Shown here: positions 15,769 to 25,300 of the stretch, in pieces
How the letters are laid out: the number at the start of each line of letters is the position of its first letter
Numbering within the stretch: position 1 is the stretch's first letter
NCBI GenBank assembly: GCA_964570325.1
Contig: CAZMXS010000001.1
Span: forward strand, 62,001 to 126,000
Direction of reading: 5' to 3'
Length of the DNA stretch: 64,000 bases
Origin: CAZMXS01 sp964570325
Lineage (GTDB): Bacteria; Verrucomicrobiota; Kiritimatiellia; CAIQIC01; CAZMXS01
The notes under the pieces: model-generated
What the model saw: the letters and a program-made list of their open reading frames with translations, nothing else
What the model was told of the DNA's origin: nothing
Databases searched by the model: none
Position numbers and translations under genes: made by a program

Positions 15769-17997
15769 CTACCGCTTACCCTCGTCCTTGCCGTAGTGGT
15801 AGTCGTAATTATAGTACCCGTAGTAGGTGGAATAGTAATAGTAGCCCACGCGGCCGAATTCGAGGTTGTTGAGCACGCAGCCAACGATATTGGCCCCGCG
15901 CTCGCGCAGCACCTGCGTGGTCAACTGGGCCAGTTTGCGCGAGGTGCGCCCGGCCCATACGACCATGACCACCGCCTCAGCAATCGCGGCCAGAATCGCC
16001 GATTCGGACACCGCCATGACCGGCGGGCAATCAAAGAAAATATAATCGTAATTGCGCTTGGCATATTCCAGGAATGATTGCATTTCCGGCCGCAGCGTTA
16101 TTTCGGACGGATTGGCCGGGAATGGACCGGTGGCAATCAGATCGAGGTTCGGAATGCCCGTGCGCTGGACCACGGTTTCCGGCTTGGTCTGGCCCATCAA
16201 CAAGTCGGCCAGCCCGCGTCCCCCCTCCAGACCAAAGAACTTGTGCAGTTCGCCGCGGCGCATATCCGCATCCACCATGAGCACCCGCGATCCCGCCTGG
16301 GCAAAACTGATGGCCACGTTCAAGCAGGTGGTCGTCTTGCCTTCGCGCGGCACGGCGGATGTGATCACCATCGTGCGCGGCTGTGTGCCGGCCCGGCCCA
16401 GCAAAATAGCGGAGCGAATGTTCCGGTACGCCTCCGCCAGACCGCTCTTCTGGTCCAGGTTGGATAGAATATGCGCGCGCAAATCCTCGACATCCCAGTT
16501 GGCCGAAGGCACGACCCCCAGGAAGTGCAGGCCAAGCCCGCGAGTCACCTCTTCGGGATAGCGGATCGAGTCGTCAATGTATTCCAGCAGGAACACAAGC
16601 CCCAGCCCGATGCCCAATCCCACCAGCGCGGCCAGGAACAGGCTTTGAATCCGCCGCGGCGTCACCGGGGCATACGAAGGCTGGGCACGCTCCATGATCC
16701 GCACCGATTCGGGCTCGATGCCCAAGGCGATGTCAATCTCCTTGAGGCGGTTGAAGACCAGATCGTATAATCCCTGCAGCCGGTTGAAGTTCCGTTGAAG
16801 GTTTTTGTATTCCTGGGCTTTCTTTGAAACTTCAACCGCCTGTTCCCGCCATTCCTGCTGGACCCGTTGGGCAGCCTGTTCCTTGATCGAGAGGGATTCC
16901 AGTTTGGAGTAATACTGACGCAACGCAAACTGCAGCTCGACATCCAGCGCCTGTTCATTCTCCTTCAACTCGGCCAGCGTGCGTTGGATCGCCGGATGCG
17001 CATCGCGAAACTTGGCGCGCAAGGCGGTCAACTTGGATTGCAGCAGCGCATTCTGCCGCTTCAATCCCTGCCAGCTTCCTTCCTCCAGCATTCGATACTC
17101 CAACAGACTGTCGGATGCGGATCCCAGCATGAAGGGCAAACCATTGGTTTCGCGCCCCAGCCCCATTGCGCCCATCCCATAATATGACGGCAAGGGCGAC
17201 GCCAGCGTGGCCAGCACAACATCATCGGACGCCTGCGAGAGCAACGGTTGCTGGGCTTCCATCAGCATCCGTTCCGTTCGATAGCGCGCCGCCTCGCTGG
17301 CCAAGGCCCCCATGCTGGCCGCCGCAATATTGCCCAACTCTTCCATTCCAACGACATTGTTTTCTTTCGTGAAATTAAGCAACTGCTCCTCCGCCCGCTT
17401 CAATTCCTCATGCAAACGGTTGGCCTGCTGAGTCAAACTGATCACGGTGGCTTGAGAGGTGTCCATCCGCTCCTCGGCCTTGAAGTCCAAATATTCTTCC
17501 GCGAGCGCATTCGCGAAATCCGCGCAGAAAACCGGATCACGCGCCACACAATTGATTGAAAGAAAAGCCGTCTGGTAAATGGGATAGACCGAGTATCCCA
17601 TCAGCTTGGCGTTAATTTCATCCGCCGGCAGATTCAGGCGCTCCTTGGCCCGCGAAAGGATGAGCCGGCTCTCAATGATCCGCTTTTGGGTCGCGATATA
17701 GTCGCCCAGGATATCCGTCTCCTCCTGCTGGCGAGTCTTGACCGGCAACTGCAAGCCGCGGCTAAGCAGGATGGTGGCCGTCGAAGAGTAATAAGGCACC
17801 TGCCGCACGAGGATCACCACCATAACCGACAAAGCGATGACAAAACATAGCGCCACCAACCAGATCCGCTTGACGATAATGTGGAAATATTGCTTGAAAT
17901 CCACAATATCGAACGACTTGCCGCCGCCTGATGGCGGAGTTGGCGCCGCGCCGCCGCCAGGCGGCCGCATGCCCATTTGTTCCAACACCGTTGCCAT
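15769..17997 (-). CDS. Wzc-like polysaccharide co-polymerase / tyrosine autokinase
   Basis: A 742-residue inner-membrane protein controlling chain length and export. A membrane segment (about 40-60) leads into the Wzz domain, then long coiled-coil stretches (about 170-430) and a second membrane segment near 475-495. The cytosolic BY-kinase follows: Walker A SAVPREGKTTT (about 545-555), intact Walker A' LMVDADMRR, and Walker B YIFFDCPPV. The C-terminal tail is strikingly tyrosine-rich (VGYYYYSTYYGYYNYDYHYG), the expected autophosphorylation cluster. The start lies two bases after the stop of the export-protein gene, so the two are translationally linked. Confidence 0.93.
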   Translation of the reverse strand: MATVLEQMGMRPPGGGAAPTPPSGGGKSFDIVDFKQYFHIIVKRIWLVALCFVIALSVMVVILVRQVPYYSSTATILLSRGLQLPVKTRQQEETDILGDYIATQKRIIESRLILSRAKERLNLPADEINAKLMGYSVYPIYQTAFLSINCVARDPVFCADFANALAEEYLDFKAEERMDTSQATVISLTQQANRLHEELKRAEEQLLNFTKENNVVGMEELGNIAAASMGALASEAARYRTERMLMEAQQPLLSQASDDVVLATLASPLPSYYGMGAMGLGRETNGLPFMLGSASDSLLEYRMLEEGSWQGLKRQNALLQSKLTALRAKFRDAHPAIQRTLAELKENEQALDVELQFALRQYYSKLESLSIKEQAAQRVQQEWREQAVEVSKKAQEYKNLQRNFNRLQGLYDLVFNRLKEIDIALGIEPESVRIMERAQPSYAPVTPRRIQSLFLAALVGLGIGLGLVFLLEYIDDSIRYPEEVTRGLGLHFLGVVPSANWDVEDLRAHILSNLDQKSGLAEAYRNIRSAILLGRAGTQPRTMVITSAVPREGKTTTCLNVAISFAQAGSRVLMVDADMRRGELHKFFGLEGGRGLADLLMGQTKPETVVQRTGIPNLDLIATGPFPANPSEITLRPEMQSFLEYAKRNYDYIFFDCPPVMAVSESAILAAIAEAVVMVVWAGRTSRKLAQLTTQVLRERGANIVGCVLNNLEFGRVGYYYYSTYYGYYNYDYHYGKDEGKR

Positions 17998-17999
17998 GA

Positions 18000-19181
18000 T
18001 CAGAAGCTCAAGAAGCGTTCCGGCACAATCACCACATCTCCGATTTCAAGCGGGACATCGTCCTCAAAAGAACCGGTGCTGAGAATTTTGCCCACATCCA
18101 CCACCAAGGTTTGTTTTGAACCGTCCGGCGCCGTTCGCAGAATTTTTACCTTGCTGTCATTGGCGAATTTGGTGAACCCGCCGTTGGCCAGAATGGTTTT
18201 GGCCAGCGTGACATTCTGATCCACAGCCAACGGCACAGCGCCCTTGTTCGCCACCTCGCCCAACAAGAAAACCTCACCGCGGGATGCCTGCTGCGCCGAC
18301 GGCACGAAGAAAATATCGCCCGGCAGTACCGGCACATTCATCGTCATATCCGCCGCGCCGAAGAGCCGGGACAAGTCCAATGGGATAACCGAATACCCGC
18401 CCCCCTTGTTCGGGCGCAACAACCGCGCCGCATCCCACCTGGCCGACGACCGCACGCCGCCGGCCCGCGTCACCGCGCGAATAATATCCAAACCCTCGGA
18501 AAAGGGGTAGAATCCCGGCGCTCCTACTTCGCCCAGCGCCAGGAACTCCGCCCGCCCCTCACCGCCGCCCAAAGTCGGCACCACCACAATATCGCGCGGC
18601 CGCATGTATTGATCCTGGGAAAAATCCATCTTCTCCACCATGGACTGCACATCCACGGTCAGAACCTGCCGTTCCATCCCACCGCCAGGCCGCCATCGCA
18701 AGATCTTTACCGCCGTGCCATCCGCATCGCGCGTCAAGCCGCCGCACTGCATGATCACCTCCATCAGCGTCATGATCTCATCGCTCTTGAATGGAATATT
18801 GGCGGGCTTGAGCACGGCGCCCATCACCATAATCGAGCCTTCCACAAACTCGGCGATATCCACGCTGACGTGCGCTTCCTTGAAATAGGTTTCTTCCAAC
18901 TTCTTTTCGAGCAGATCCGCCACTTCCGTAACCGTGCGATCCGCGACGGTAATCCGCCCGATATAACCGAAATCAATGGTGCCGTCGCCCGCGACGGAAT
19001 AGACCTTGCTGAGTTCCTGCTCCTCCGCCACGGTCACACGCAAGCGGTCGCCGGAAATTACCGTACGCACCGGCATTGTCCCCTCAAGGCTCGCCGCCTG
19101 TGCACGCAACTCCGAACTGCCCGCCACAGCCAGCAGCCCAGCCATCACCACTATCATTCTGGAGAACTCACTCATGGGCAT
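18000..19181 (-). CDS. Wza-like polysaccharide export protein with SLBB repeats
   Basis: A 393-residue exported protein. A signal peptide (VVMAGLLAVAGSSELRAQA) is followed by a poly-export domain (VISGDRLRVTVAEEQ, about 40-120) and then about three SLBB beta-grasp repeats, each opened by a conserved turn (VMGAVLKPANIPF, ALGEVGAPGFYPF, LLGEVANKGAVPL). No lipobox is visible, unlike classic Wza. The protein should form the periplasmic or outer-membrane part of the glycan channel with the Wzc-like protein encoded next. Either ATG at 19181 or 19175 could be the start. Confidence 0.9.
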   Translation of the reverse strand: MPMSEFSRMIVVMAGLLAVAGSSELRAQAASLEGTMPVRTVISGDRLRVTVAEEQELSKVYSVAGDGTIDFGYIGRITVADRTVTEVADLLEKKLEETYFKEAHVSVDIAEFVEGSIMVMGAVLKPANIPFKSDEIMTLMEVIMQCGGLTRDADGTAVKILRWRPGGGMERQVLTVDVQSMVEKMDFSQDQYMRPRDIVVVPTLGGGEGRAEFLALGEVGAPGFYPFSEGLDIIRAVTRAGGVRSSARWDAARLLRPNKGGGYSVIPLDLSRLFGAADMTMNVPVLPGDIFFVPSAQQASRGEVFLLGEVANKGAVPLAVDQNVTLAKTILANGGFTKFANDSKVKILRTAPDGSKQTLVVDVGKILSTGSFEDDVPLEIGDVVIVPERFLSF

Positions 19182-19202
19182 TCAACCAATACCGAAAATG
19201 CA

Positions 19203-20549
19203 TTAAAAAGTATAATAGTACGTCAGGGTCACCCGGTGCTCCTGAATACCATCAGAATTGAGATCCGACTTTTCATAACGGTATTTGTACACCAAATCCC
19301 GAGAAATCCGGCGGGTAATATCCCGGGAATACTTGAGCGCGGCGTTATATGTCCAACGATGTTCGGTCTGTGTCATGCCCGGATCCAACGGCTCATAAAT
19401 GCCATACTCCGCGCCGGCGATCAGCCCGAGGTTGTAAATAAACAAATCATCCTTGGTGAAAGTGTAATTGAATTTGGTCGTGTCGGTTTTGTTCTTGCTG
19501 CCCAGGGTCTGAACGGGCTCTTTCGTAACCGCCAGCACCTGTCGCGCGCTCGGACTGATCTCATGGTCCGCCGAGGCGCCAAACGTGAGTTTGACGTCGT
19601 CCTCTTCGTACTCTTTCTTGTAGATGTAATTCACCATTAACTTCAGCTTGAGCGCCGCGTACGGGGACGAAATGAGCCAGTCATCATCCAAGCCGATGGT
19701 TTGTGTCGGCTTCCACTTGCCGCTCTCACTCTGGCCGGTCTTTTTCTCCAGCCCCAAAGTGTAAGTTATTTTGGGTTTTTTGATAATCCGAATTGACCCA
19801 TCCAACCCCATGCGCTCGGTCATCGCCCATTGATCGTCGCGATTCTCCGCATCAGTCGGCGCTTCCTTGTCGGTGTACTCGGTTTTCTTATACTCGTTGT
19901 CGTAAAACAGCCCGACCTGCTCGAACGTCTGCCACTTTGCCCCATACTTCAAAGTGATCTCGTTCTTGTTGCCATCTTTGAATTGCTCATCGTCGTGCCG
20001 TTCCATTGTGCCGTAAGCCAAGCCGAAAACCTTGAATGTCCGCCACAGCCACTGGATATCGAGACCCGCCCCACCGGTATCCTTGACATCCCGCGTTTTT
20101 CGGTCTCCCGGAATATAGTACGTTTTGTCGTCGGACGAAGAGCTGGTCCGATCATAGGCCAAGTAACCATTCGCCCGATAACGGCCAAACTCAGAATAAC
20201 TGCCTAAACGCACTTTGCCGAATGGATTGGAAGAATTGTCCAAGTCAGGCCGGTTGAAATGCTTTTCAAATGAAATCCCGGTATCCAGATTAAGCGTCGT
20301 GGTGGGTCCAATCTCAGTCTGCGCGTTCAAATCATCGCCGACGACAATGAAGTAATCCTCCATTTCCTGCTTGGCCTGCGACGGCCGTTCTCCCTCCACG
20401 TTGGTCGTGAAGACCCCCTGCAGGCGCGCCTTGGACGTGAAGTCGAAAGGACCGATGCGCAGGAACTGGGCTTGGGCGGGCAAGGCGGAGAACAACACGA
20501 CACCCGCGAGCAATCTCAAGCCCGGGGCGGCAAACCCGGCATGGGACAC
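19203..20549 (-). CDS. outer-membrane beta-barrel protein of the polysaccharide locus
   Basis: About 448 residues. A signal peptide (LLAGVVLFSALPAQA) leads to a long stretch of alternating polar and hydrophobic residues rich in Tyr, Thr, Asp and Lys, with many turns of the type DDD, GD and SSSS. It ends in TLTYYYTF; a terminal aromatic residue is the usual mark of outer-membrane barrels. It resembles the large barrel proteins of exopolysaccharide loci that assist secretion across the outer membrane. The GTG at 20549 gives a compact signal peptide; the frame is open to a TTG at 20582. It lies between the BamE-like lipoprotein and the Wza-like gene on the same strand. Confidence 0.8.
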   Translation of the reverse strand: MSHAGFAAPGLRLLAGVVLFSALPAQAQFLRIGPFDFTSKARLQGVFTTNVEGERPSQAKQEMEDYFIVVGDDLNAQTEIGPTTTLNLDTGISFEKHFNRPDLDNSSNPFGKVRLGSYSEFGRYRANGYLAYDRTSSSSDDKTYYIPGDRKTRDVKDTGGAGLDIQWLWRTFKVFGLAYGTMERHDDEQFKDGNKNEITLKYGAKWQTFEQVGLFYDNEYKKTEYTDKEAPTDAENRDDQWAMTERMGLDGSIRIIKKPKITYTLGLEKKTGQSESGKWKPTQTIGLDDDWLISSPYAALKLKLMVNYIYKKEYEEDDVKLTFGASADHEISPSARQVLAVTKEPVQTLGSKNKTDTTKFNYTFTKDDLFIYNLGLIAGAEYGIYEPLDPGMTQTEHRWTYNAALKYSRDITRRISRDLVYKYRYEKSDLNSDGIQEHRVTLTYYYTF

Positions 20550-20624
20550 TCGCGCGGAGTCTCGACTAGGCGGCGTGCACAAAATGGGGCGTCTCCATGG
20601 CCAGAATCAAATCCCGCCGGTTTC

Positions 20625-20984
20625 TCACTGCGCCTTCTTCTGGCTGGAATACTCGCTGATGGGGACATTGGCGCCACTCTGCCCGGCAAAATCCCCCGGC
20701 TCGCCCCACTGCACCACCTTGCCGTCCTCGAAATACACCCAGTAGGTTTTCGGATACAGCGTCAGCAACGGCGGCAGATACTCCCACACTTCCGTCCATT
20801 CGTTGCCGGTGTACAATTTGGCGGCCCGGATCGTGAATGGCTTGCCGATCTGTTTGAGCACCTCGTCCGGAGTCATGCCCAGCTTCAGCCGGCTGACATT
20901 CGTATTCATGGACGCGCAACCGCTGGCCAGGAGAAGCGCGGCGCAAACACTGACCAATAAAAGGATTCCCACATGCCTCTTCAC
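20625..20984 (-). CDS. BamE/SmpA-like outer-membrane lipoprotein
   Basis: A 119-residue lipoprotein. The signal sequence VGILLLVSVCAALLLASGC ends in a lipobox (LASGC), and is followed by a short domain with the BamE/SmpA pattern LKLGMTPDEVLKQIGKP and later VWEYLPP and YWVYFEDGKVVQWG. BamE proteins stabilise the outer-membrane protein assembly machine; many small relatives have other envelope roles. The GTG at 20984 is chosen because AAAGGAG lies about eight bases before it; longer in-frame starts have nothing comparable. As first gene of the glycan locus it may help insert or support the barrel encoded next. Confidence 0.8.
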   Translation of the reverse strand: MKRHVGILLLVSVCAALLLASGCASMNTNVSRLKLGMTPDEVLKQIGKPFTIRAAKLYTGNEWTEVWEYLPPLLTLYPKTYWVYFEDGKVVQWGEPGDFAGQSGANVPISEYSSQKKAQ

Positions 20985-21055
20985 GGGCTGACTCCTTTCT
21001 GCCTGATGATGCCGGACCATGTTAATAACCGGTGATAGTCGCTGGTTACCGGCGC

Positions 21056-21084
21056 ATACTGCCAATATCGGCCCGGCATGACAA
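21056..21084 (-). promoter_or_regulatory. weak candidate sigma-70 promoter for the minus-strand glycan locus
   Basis: On the minus strand TTGTCA (-35) is followed after 17 bases by CAGTAT (-10), about 70 bases before the BamE-like start. The -35 matches five of six consensus bases, the -10 only three. The region also serves the divergent regulator gene, whose side contains an AT-rich tract (AGTATATATATAGTT). Only position and partial match support this. Confidence 0.3.
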
Positions 21085-21251
21085 GTTGATAAAAAAGGTC
21101 CGCTGCCCGGCCGTAACGGCGTATTTGCGAAAATAACGCTTAACAAAATAAAACCAGACCAGTATATATATAGTTCGTTTTTAATGGCGCCGCCTGATCC
21201 GCCAGAGAAAAAGTTCCGCGGGGACGCGCAGCCAAGATGGAGCGTACATCA

Positions 21252-22376
21252 ATGGTAAGCAGCAAAACCAACCTCGACCGGCGCCGCGGCAAACAGCGCT
21301 TCCTCTATCGTCAACTGGCGGACCTGATCCGCAAGGACATCGAGGGCGGGCGGCTGAAACCCGGCGAAGCCTTGCCGTCCATGGACAACCTGGCCCGCCA
21401 GCATCAACTCAACAAGGCCACCGTACGCCAGGCGCTGGCCGAATTGACCGCCGCCGGCCTGGTCTATTCCGTGCCGGCCCAGGGCACATTCGTCTGCGAT
21501 CCCACCGCCTGGCGCCAACCGCTGTCCGCCGCCCGCTCGCTCGCGATTGGTTGGATATCGCATGTCAGCGGGGGAACCGTCACCGGCCATTACCACACCG
21601 CCATGCTGGACGCCCTGCGCGGCGCGCTTCCCGCCATCCATGGCCATTTATCCGTGCTCTGCACAGACCAATGGGACGCGACCGCCTTCTGCAAGACAAT
21701 CGGCGAGGCGCATCTCGACGGCGCCATCCTCGCCGGTCCGTTCAACAACGAGCCCATCAAGCACCTCCTCGACACACGCCTGCCGGCCGTCTTGATTGAT
21801 GACACCTGCCGGGGCGCGCGCGTGGACTGCATCCTGGTGGACAATCGGGGGGGCGGGCATCAGGCTTTCGAACACCTGATCACGCTCGGACACCGGCGCC
21901 TCGCCTGCGTCACCGGGCCGGCCGGCTGGCAAATCTCACGCGAACGCCTGGAAGGCGCGCTTGACGCGGCGCGCACCCACGGGCTCGATCCATCGTCTGT
22001 CCGGTTGTTTGAGGGCGACTTGTCGCCGGAGGGCGGCGCCGCGGCCTTCCGGGATCTGCTGAAACTGAACCCCCTGCCCACCGGCGTGTTCTTCTTCAAT
22101 GACGAGATGGCCGCCGGCGCCCTGCAAGCCCTTTATGAGCATTCTCAACTGAAAGTTCCGGATGATATCTCGTTCATTGGCTTTGACGACATCGCCTGGA
22201 CCCGGCTGCTCCATCCCCCGCTAACCACTATTCGCGTGGAAAAAGAACTCATGATCCAAAAAGCCGTTGAATGCCTTCAGGACATCCTGACGCAAAAGAA
22301 CCATCTGCCCACTACGACGATCACCTCGACCCGCTTGATCGTACGCAAATCAACCGCCGCGCCCCGCAACCCATAA
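21252..22376 (+). CDS. GntR-head / LacI-body hybrid transcriptional regulator
   Basis: A 374-residue regulator. Residues about 12-75 form a GntR winged helix (LYRQLADLIRKDIEGG, LPSMDNLARQHQLNKATVRQ, YSVPAQGTFV). The rest is a LacI-type periplasmic-binding-protein fold that binds a sugar effector (SLAIGWISHVSG, CILVDNRGGGHQAFEHL, DDISFIGFDDIAW, LLHPPLTTIRVEKE). AraR of Bacillus has the same architecture. The ATG at 21252 has GGAG at good distance and is preferred over 21237. The gene directly precedes a secreted glycosidase on the same strand, with AAGGAG overlapping its own stop region, so it likely controls that gene in response to the released sugar. Confidence 0.92.
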   Translation: MVSSKTNLDRRRGKQRFLYRQLADLIRKDIEGGRLKPGEALPSMDNLARQHQLNKATVRQALAELTAAGLVYSVPAQGTFVCDPTAWRQPLSAARSLAIGWISHVSGGTVTGHYHTAMLDALRGALPAIHGHLSVLCTDQWDATAFCKTIGEAHLDGAILAGPFNNEPIKHLLDTRLPAVLIDDTCRGARVDCILVDNRGGGHQAFEHLITLGHRRLACVTGPAGWQISRERLEGALDAARTHGLDPSSVRLFEGDLSPEGGAAAFRDLLKLNPLPTGVFFFNDEMAAGALQALYEHSQLKVPDDISFIGFDDIAWTRLLHPPLTTIRVEKELMIQKAVECLQDILTQKNHLPTTTITSTRLIVRKSTAAPRNP

Positions 22377-22390
22377 GGAGTGTCGCCGCC

Positions 22391-25300
22391 ATGACCCATT
22401 TCCCACGCCATCTAGCCCGCCCAGGCTGGGCCGTCCTTTGCGCCAGTATTTTGCTTGTCGCTCCCGCGCTCGGGGCCGGCCGGTTCATCGAGATGAAGAA
22501 CGGCTATTTCTGGGATCCGGCCGCCGCCAACTATTGGGTGCCGCACGGTTTCGCGTACCAGACCATCAACCCGCCGGTGTTCGCCACGCAAACGCCGGAG
22601 CAAATCGAATATGATTTTCTGGAGATGCGCAAACTCCACGCCGACTCGCTCCGTGTGGACTTTACCTGGGGCTACATCGAGCCGACCAACGACGTCTTCA
22701 GTTGGACGGCCACCGACCACCTGATCGCCACCGCCGAAAAATACGGCTTCCGGATGTTTGTGCTGATCGGTTACCAGTATCCGCCGGGCTGGTTTTCCAA
22801 TGATTGGAAGGCGGTCAACCAGAGCAACCAGGTCTCCAACATCGTCAACTACGAGCACCCGCTCGCGCGCGCCGCTTACACCGATTTCATCGCCCGCGTC
22901 ACCGGCCGCTACAAGGACAGCCCCGCCGTCGCCGGCTGGATTCTCGGCAACGAATATGCTTACTTTGATCTCTGGGAGGCTTACGATCCCCACCTGTTCG
23001 TCGGCTACGACACGAACTACTCGCTCCCGGCCTTCCGCGCCTACCTGACCAATCTTTACGCCGGCAGCATCACCGCCTTGAACGCCAACTGGAACACGGC
23101 TTACGGCAGTTTCAGCGAGGTGCCCATGCCGACGAACTATCCGGGCGTGCAGAATCCGGGAGATGTCAACTCGCAGGACCGCTATTATCCTGCTTACCAT
23201 GATCTGATCCAGTGGCGGAAAAAGAGCATCGGCGATTTCGTGGCCATCGGCGCCGTCGCGGCCCGGAACGCCGATACGAACCATCTGCGCAGCTACTCAA
23301 TGGTTGGCGGCATCTACAGCGGCTTCGATGCCAACAACACGTGCGAGGACGCCAAGACCATCGTCGCCCGCTGCGCGGCCGCCGGGGCCGGCCTCGATTT
23401 CTGGTCCATCAACAACTATCCGTGGGCCTCCGAGGGCAACGAGCTGCGCACGGCGCAGTTCGGCATCACCAAGTACCGGGATCAGTCCGGATTGCCGGTG
23501 CTGGTGACCGAGACCGGCCTCAGCAGCTCGGAGAACCTGTTCCCCGGCGCGGCGGAGCGCCAGGCCCCGGCACTACCCGGCGCCGTCTGGGAGGCGCTGA
23601 TGGCCGGCGCGATCGGCGTCCATATTTTCACCTGGAACGACCGGCCCTTCACCGGCGCGCAAATCCGCGAGGCGGGGTTTGGCGTCATCCAGACCAACCG
23701 GCTGATCAAGAATCCGGTCTACTGGAACGTGCTCGAAATCTTCCGGCGCATGGAACAACTCAACGTCAACAACCTGTTCGGCGCCTCGCGCAACCCGGCG
23801 TCCGATATTTACTTCTACTGGTCCAGCGATGCGGATCTCGTCTGGGGGCGCGCCAACCAGGAGAATTGCATGTTGTGGGGCGGCCTGAAACGGCTGGGCT
23901 ACGAGCCGGGGTTCATTGACGAAAGCGGGCTCGACAGCGGAATCTATACCAATGCCCGGGCGCTCCTGCTCTCGCACGCCTTCATGATGCAAAGCAACCG
24001 CATTGCCGCGCTGACCAACGTGATCGCCGCCGGCGTAAACATCCACGCCAACGGCGTGCTGCCCGGCCGCTACGATCAATACCACCGAAGCCCGCCGGCC
24101 TGGGTTGGAGTCATGTCCAACGTCTTCGGCCTAAGCGCGGCGGCCGCGACCAATTACTGGCATGGCGGCATCGCCGGCAGTTGGGAGCAGCCGTACAGCG
24201 GCATCTTCCTGCGTTACCTCACGACGTTGGGCCCGCTGACTCCGGCCTATACCTGGACCAATGTCACCACATGGATTCGTTCGACCGGGTACTCGGCCAT
24301 CTCCGGCACAACCGTGGTGGAGTCCGCGTTTGATTACTGGGGCCTGCGCACACAGCCTGGCCTGCACATCAAGGGCCACGGCGCGCTGGGACGCGCCGCC
24401 ATCAACACGTTCACACTCGGCGACAGTGTGGACATGTGGTGGCTCAGCCCCAAGTCCAAGGAAATGGTGTGGCAACTGCATTACGACTGGGGCCGCGCAA
24501 TTTACCGCGACTGGTTCGGCATGCAACCCGCGCTTGACCTCTCCGGCTCGGGCTATTTCTATGTGCTCCCCGACTACCGCATCTGCACCAACGGCAGCGT
24601 GCTGATCTCGCTGCTCAATGAAAGCTCCAATGCGGTAACGGTCACCGTGACGGCATCCAACCTCATTCAGGGCAAGACGGTTGAACGCCTCAGTTCCGCC
24701 GCCGGCGTGTTGCAAACCAACTCGAGCGGCCAGATCAGCGTGACACTGGCCGGCGACGAGTTCGTCCTGCTTTACGCGTACACGAACAATATGTCGCTGG
24801 CCAATGCGAGCGAATACAAGATTTGGTTGGTGAATGAGCCGGCGGGTGGGATTTGGCCAAACGGGCGGACGATCTCCACGACCATCGGCTACGACACGCG
24901 CGGGGCGACGCTCGATCTCTACCTGGCGCTCGAGTCGCTGAACCCGACGGTCGAACGCGCGCGCACCAACTGGTTCGGAGTCTCCGGCACCGGCACGAAC
25001 ACACTGGCGCTCATCGCGCCCAACGCCGATCTCGGGAATACCAACTACATTTCCTCGCCTGACGGCGGCCAGTTCCAGCTTCACGCCTGGCTGCAGAACG
25101 GCGCGTCCAGGGTCAGCGAATGCAGCCTGCCCACCCGGCTCGCCTGGGGCGCGAAACCCACGTCCATCCCGTCCAGCGTGACGACCGGGACGACCTACCA
25201 GGTCACCGTCAACTGGCAGGAACTGCCATCTTATCAATCGTCGGAAATCCCCACCCCATTGAGCCGGGCCGCCGTTTGGCAGCCGAGCATGCGCAGCAAT

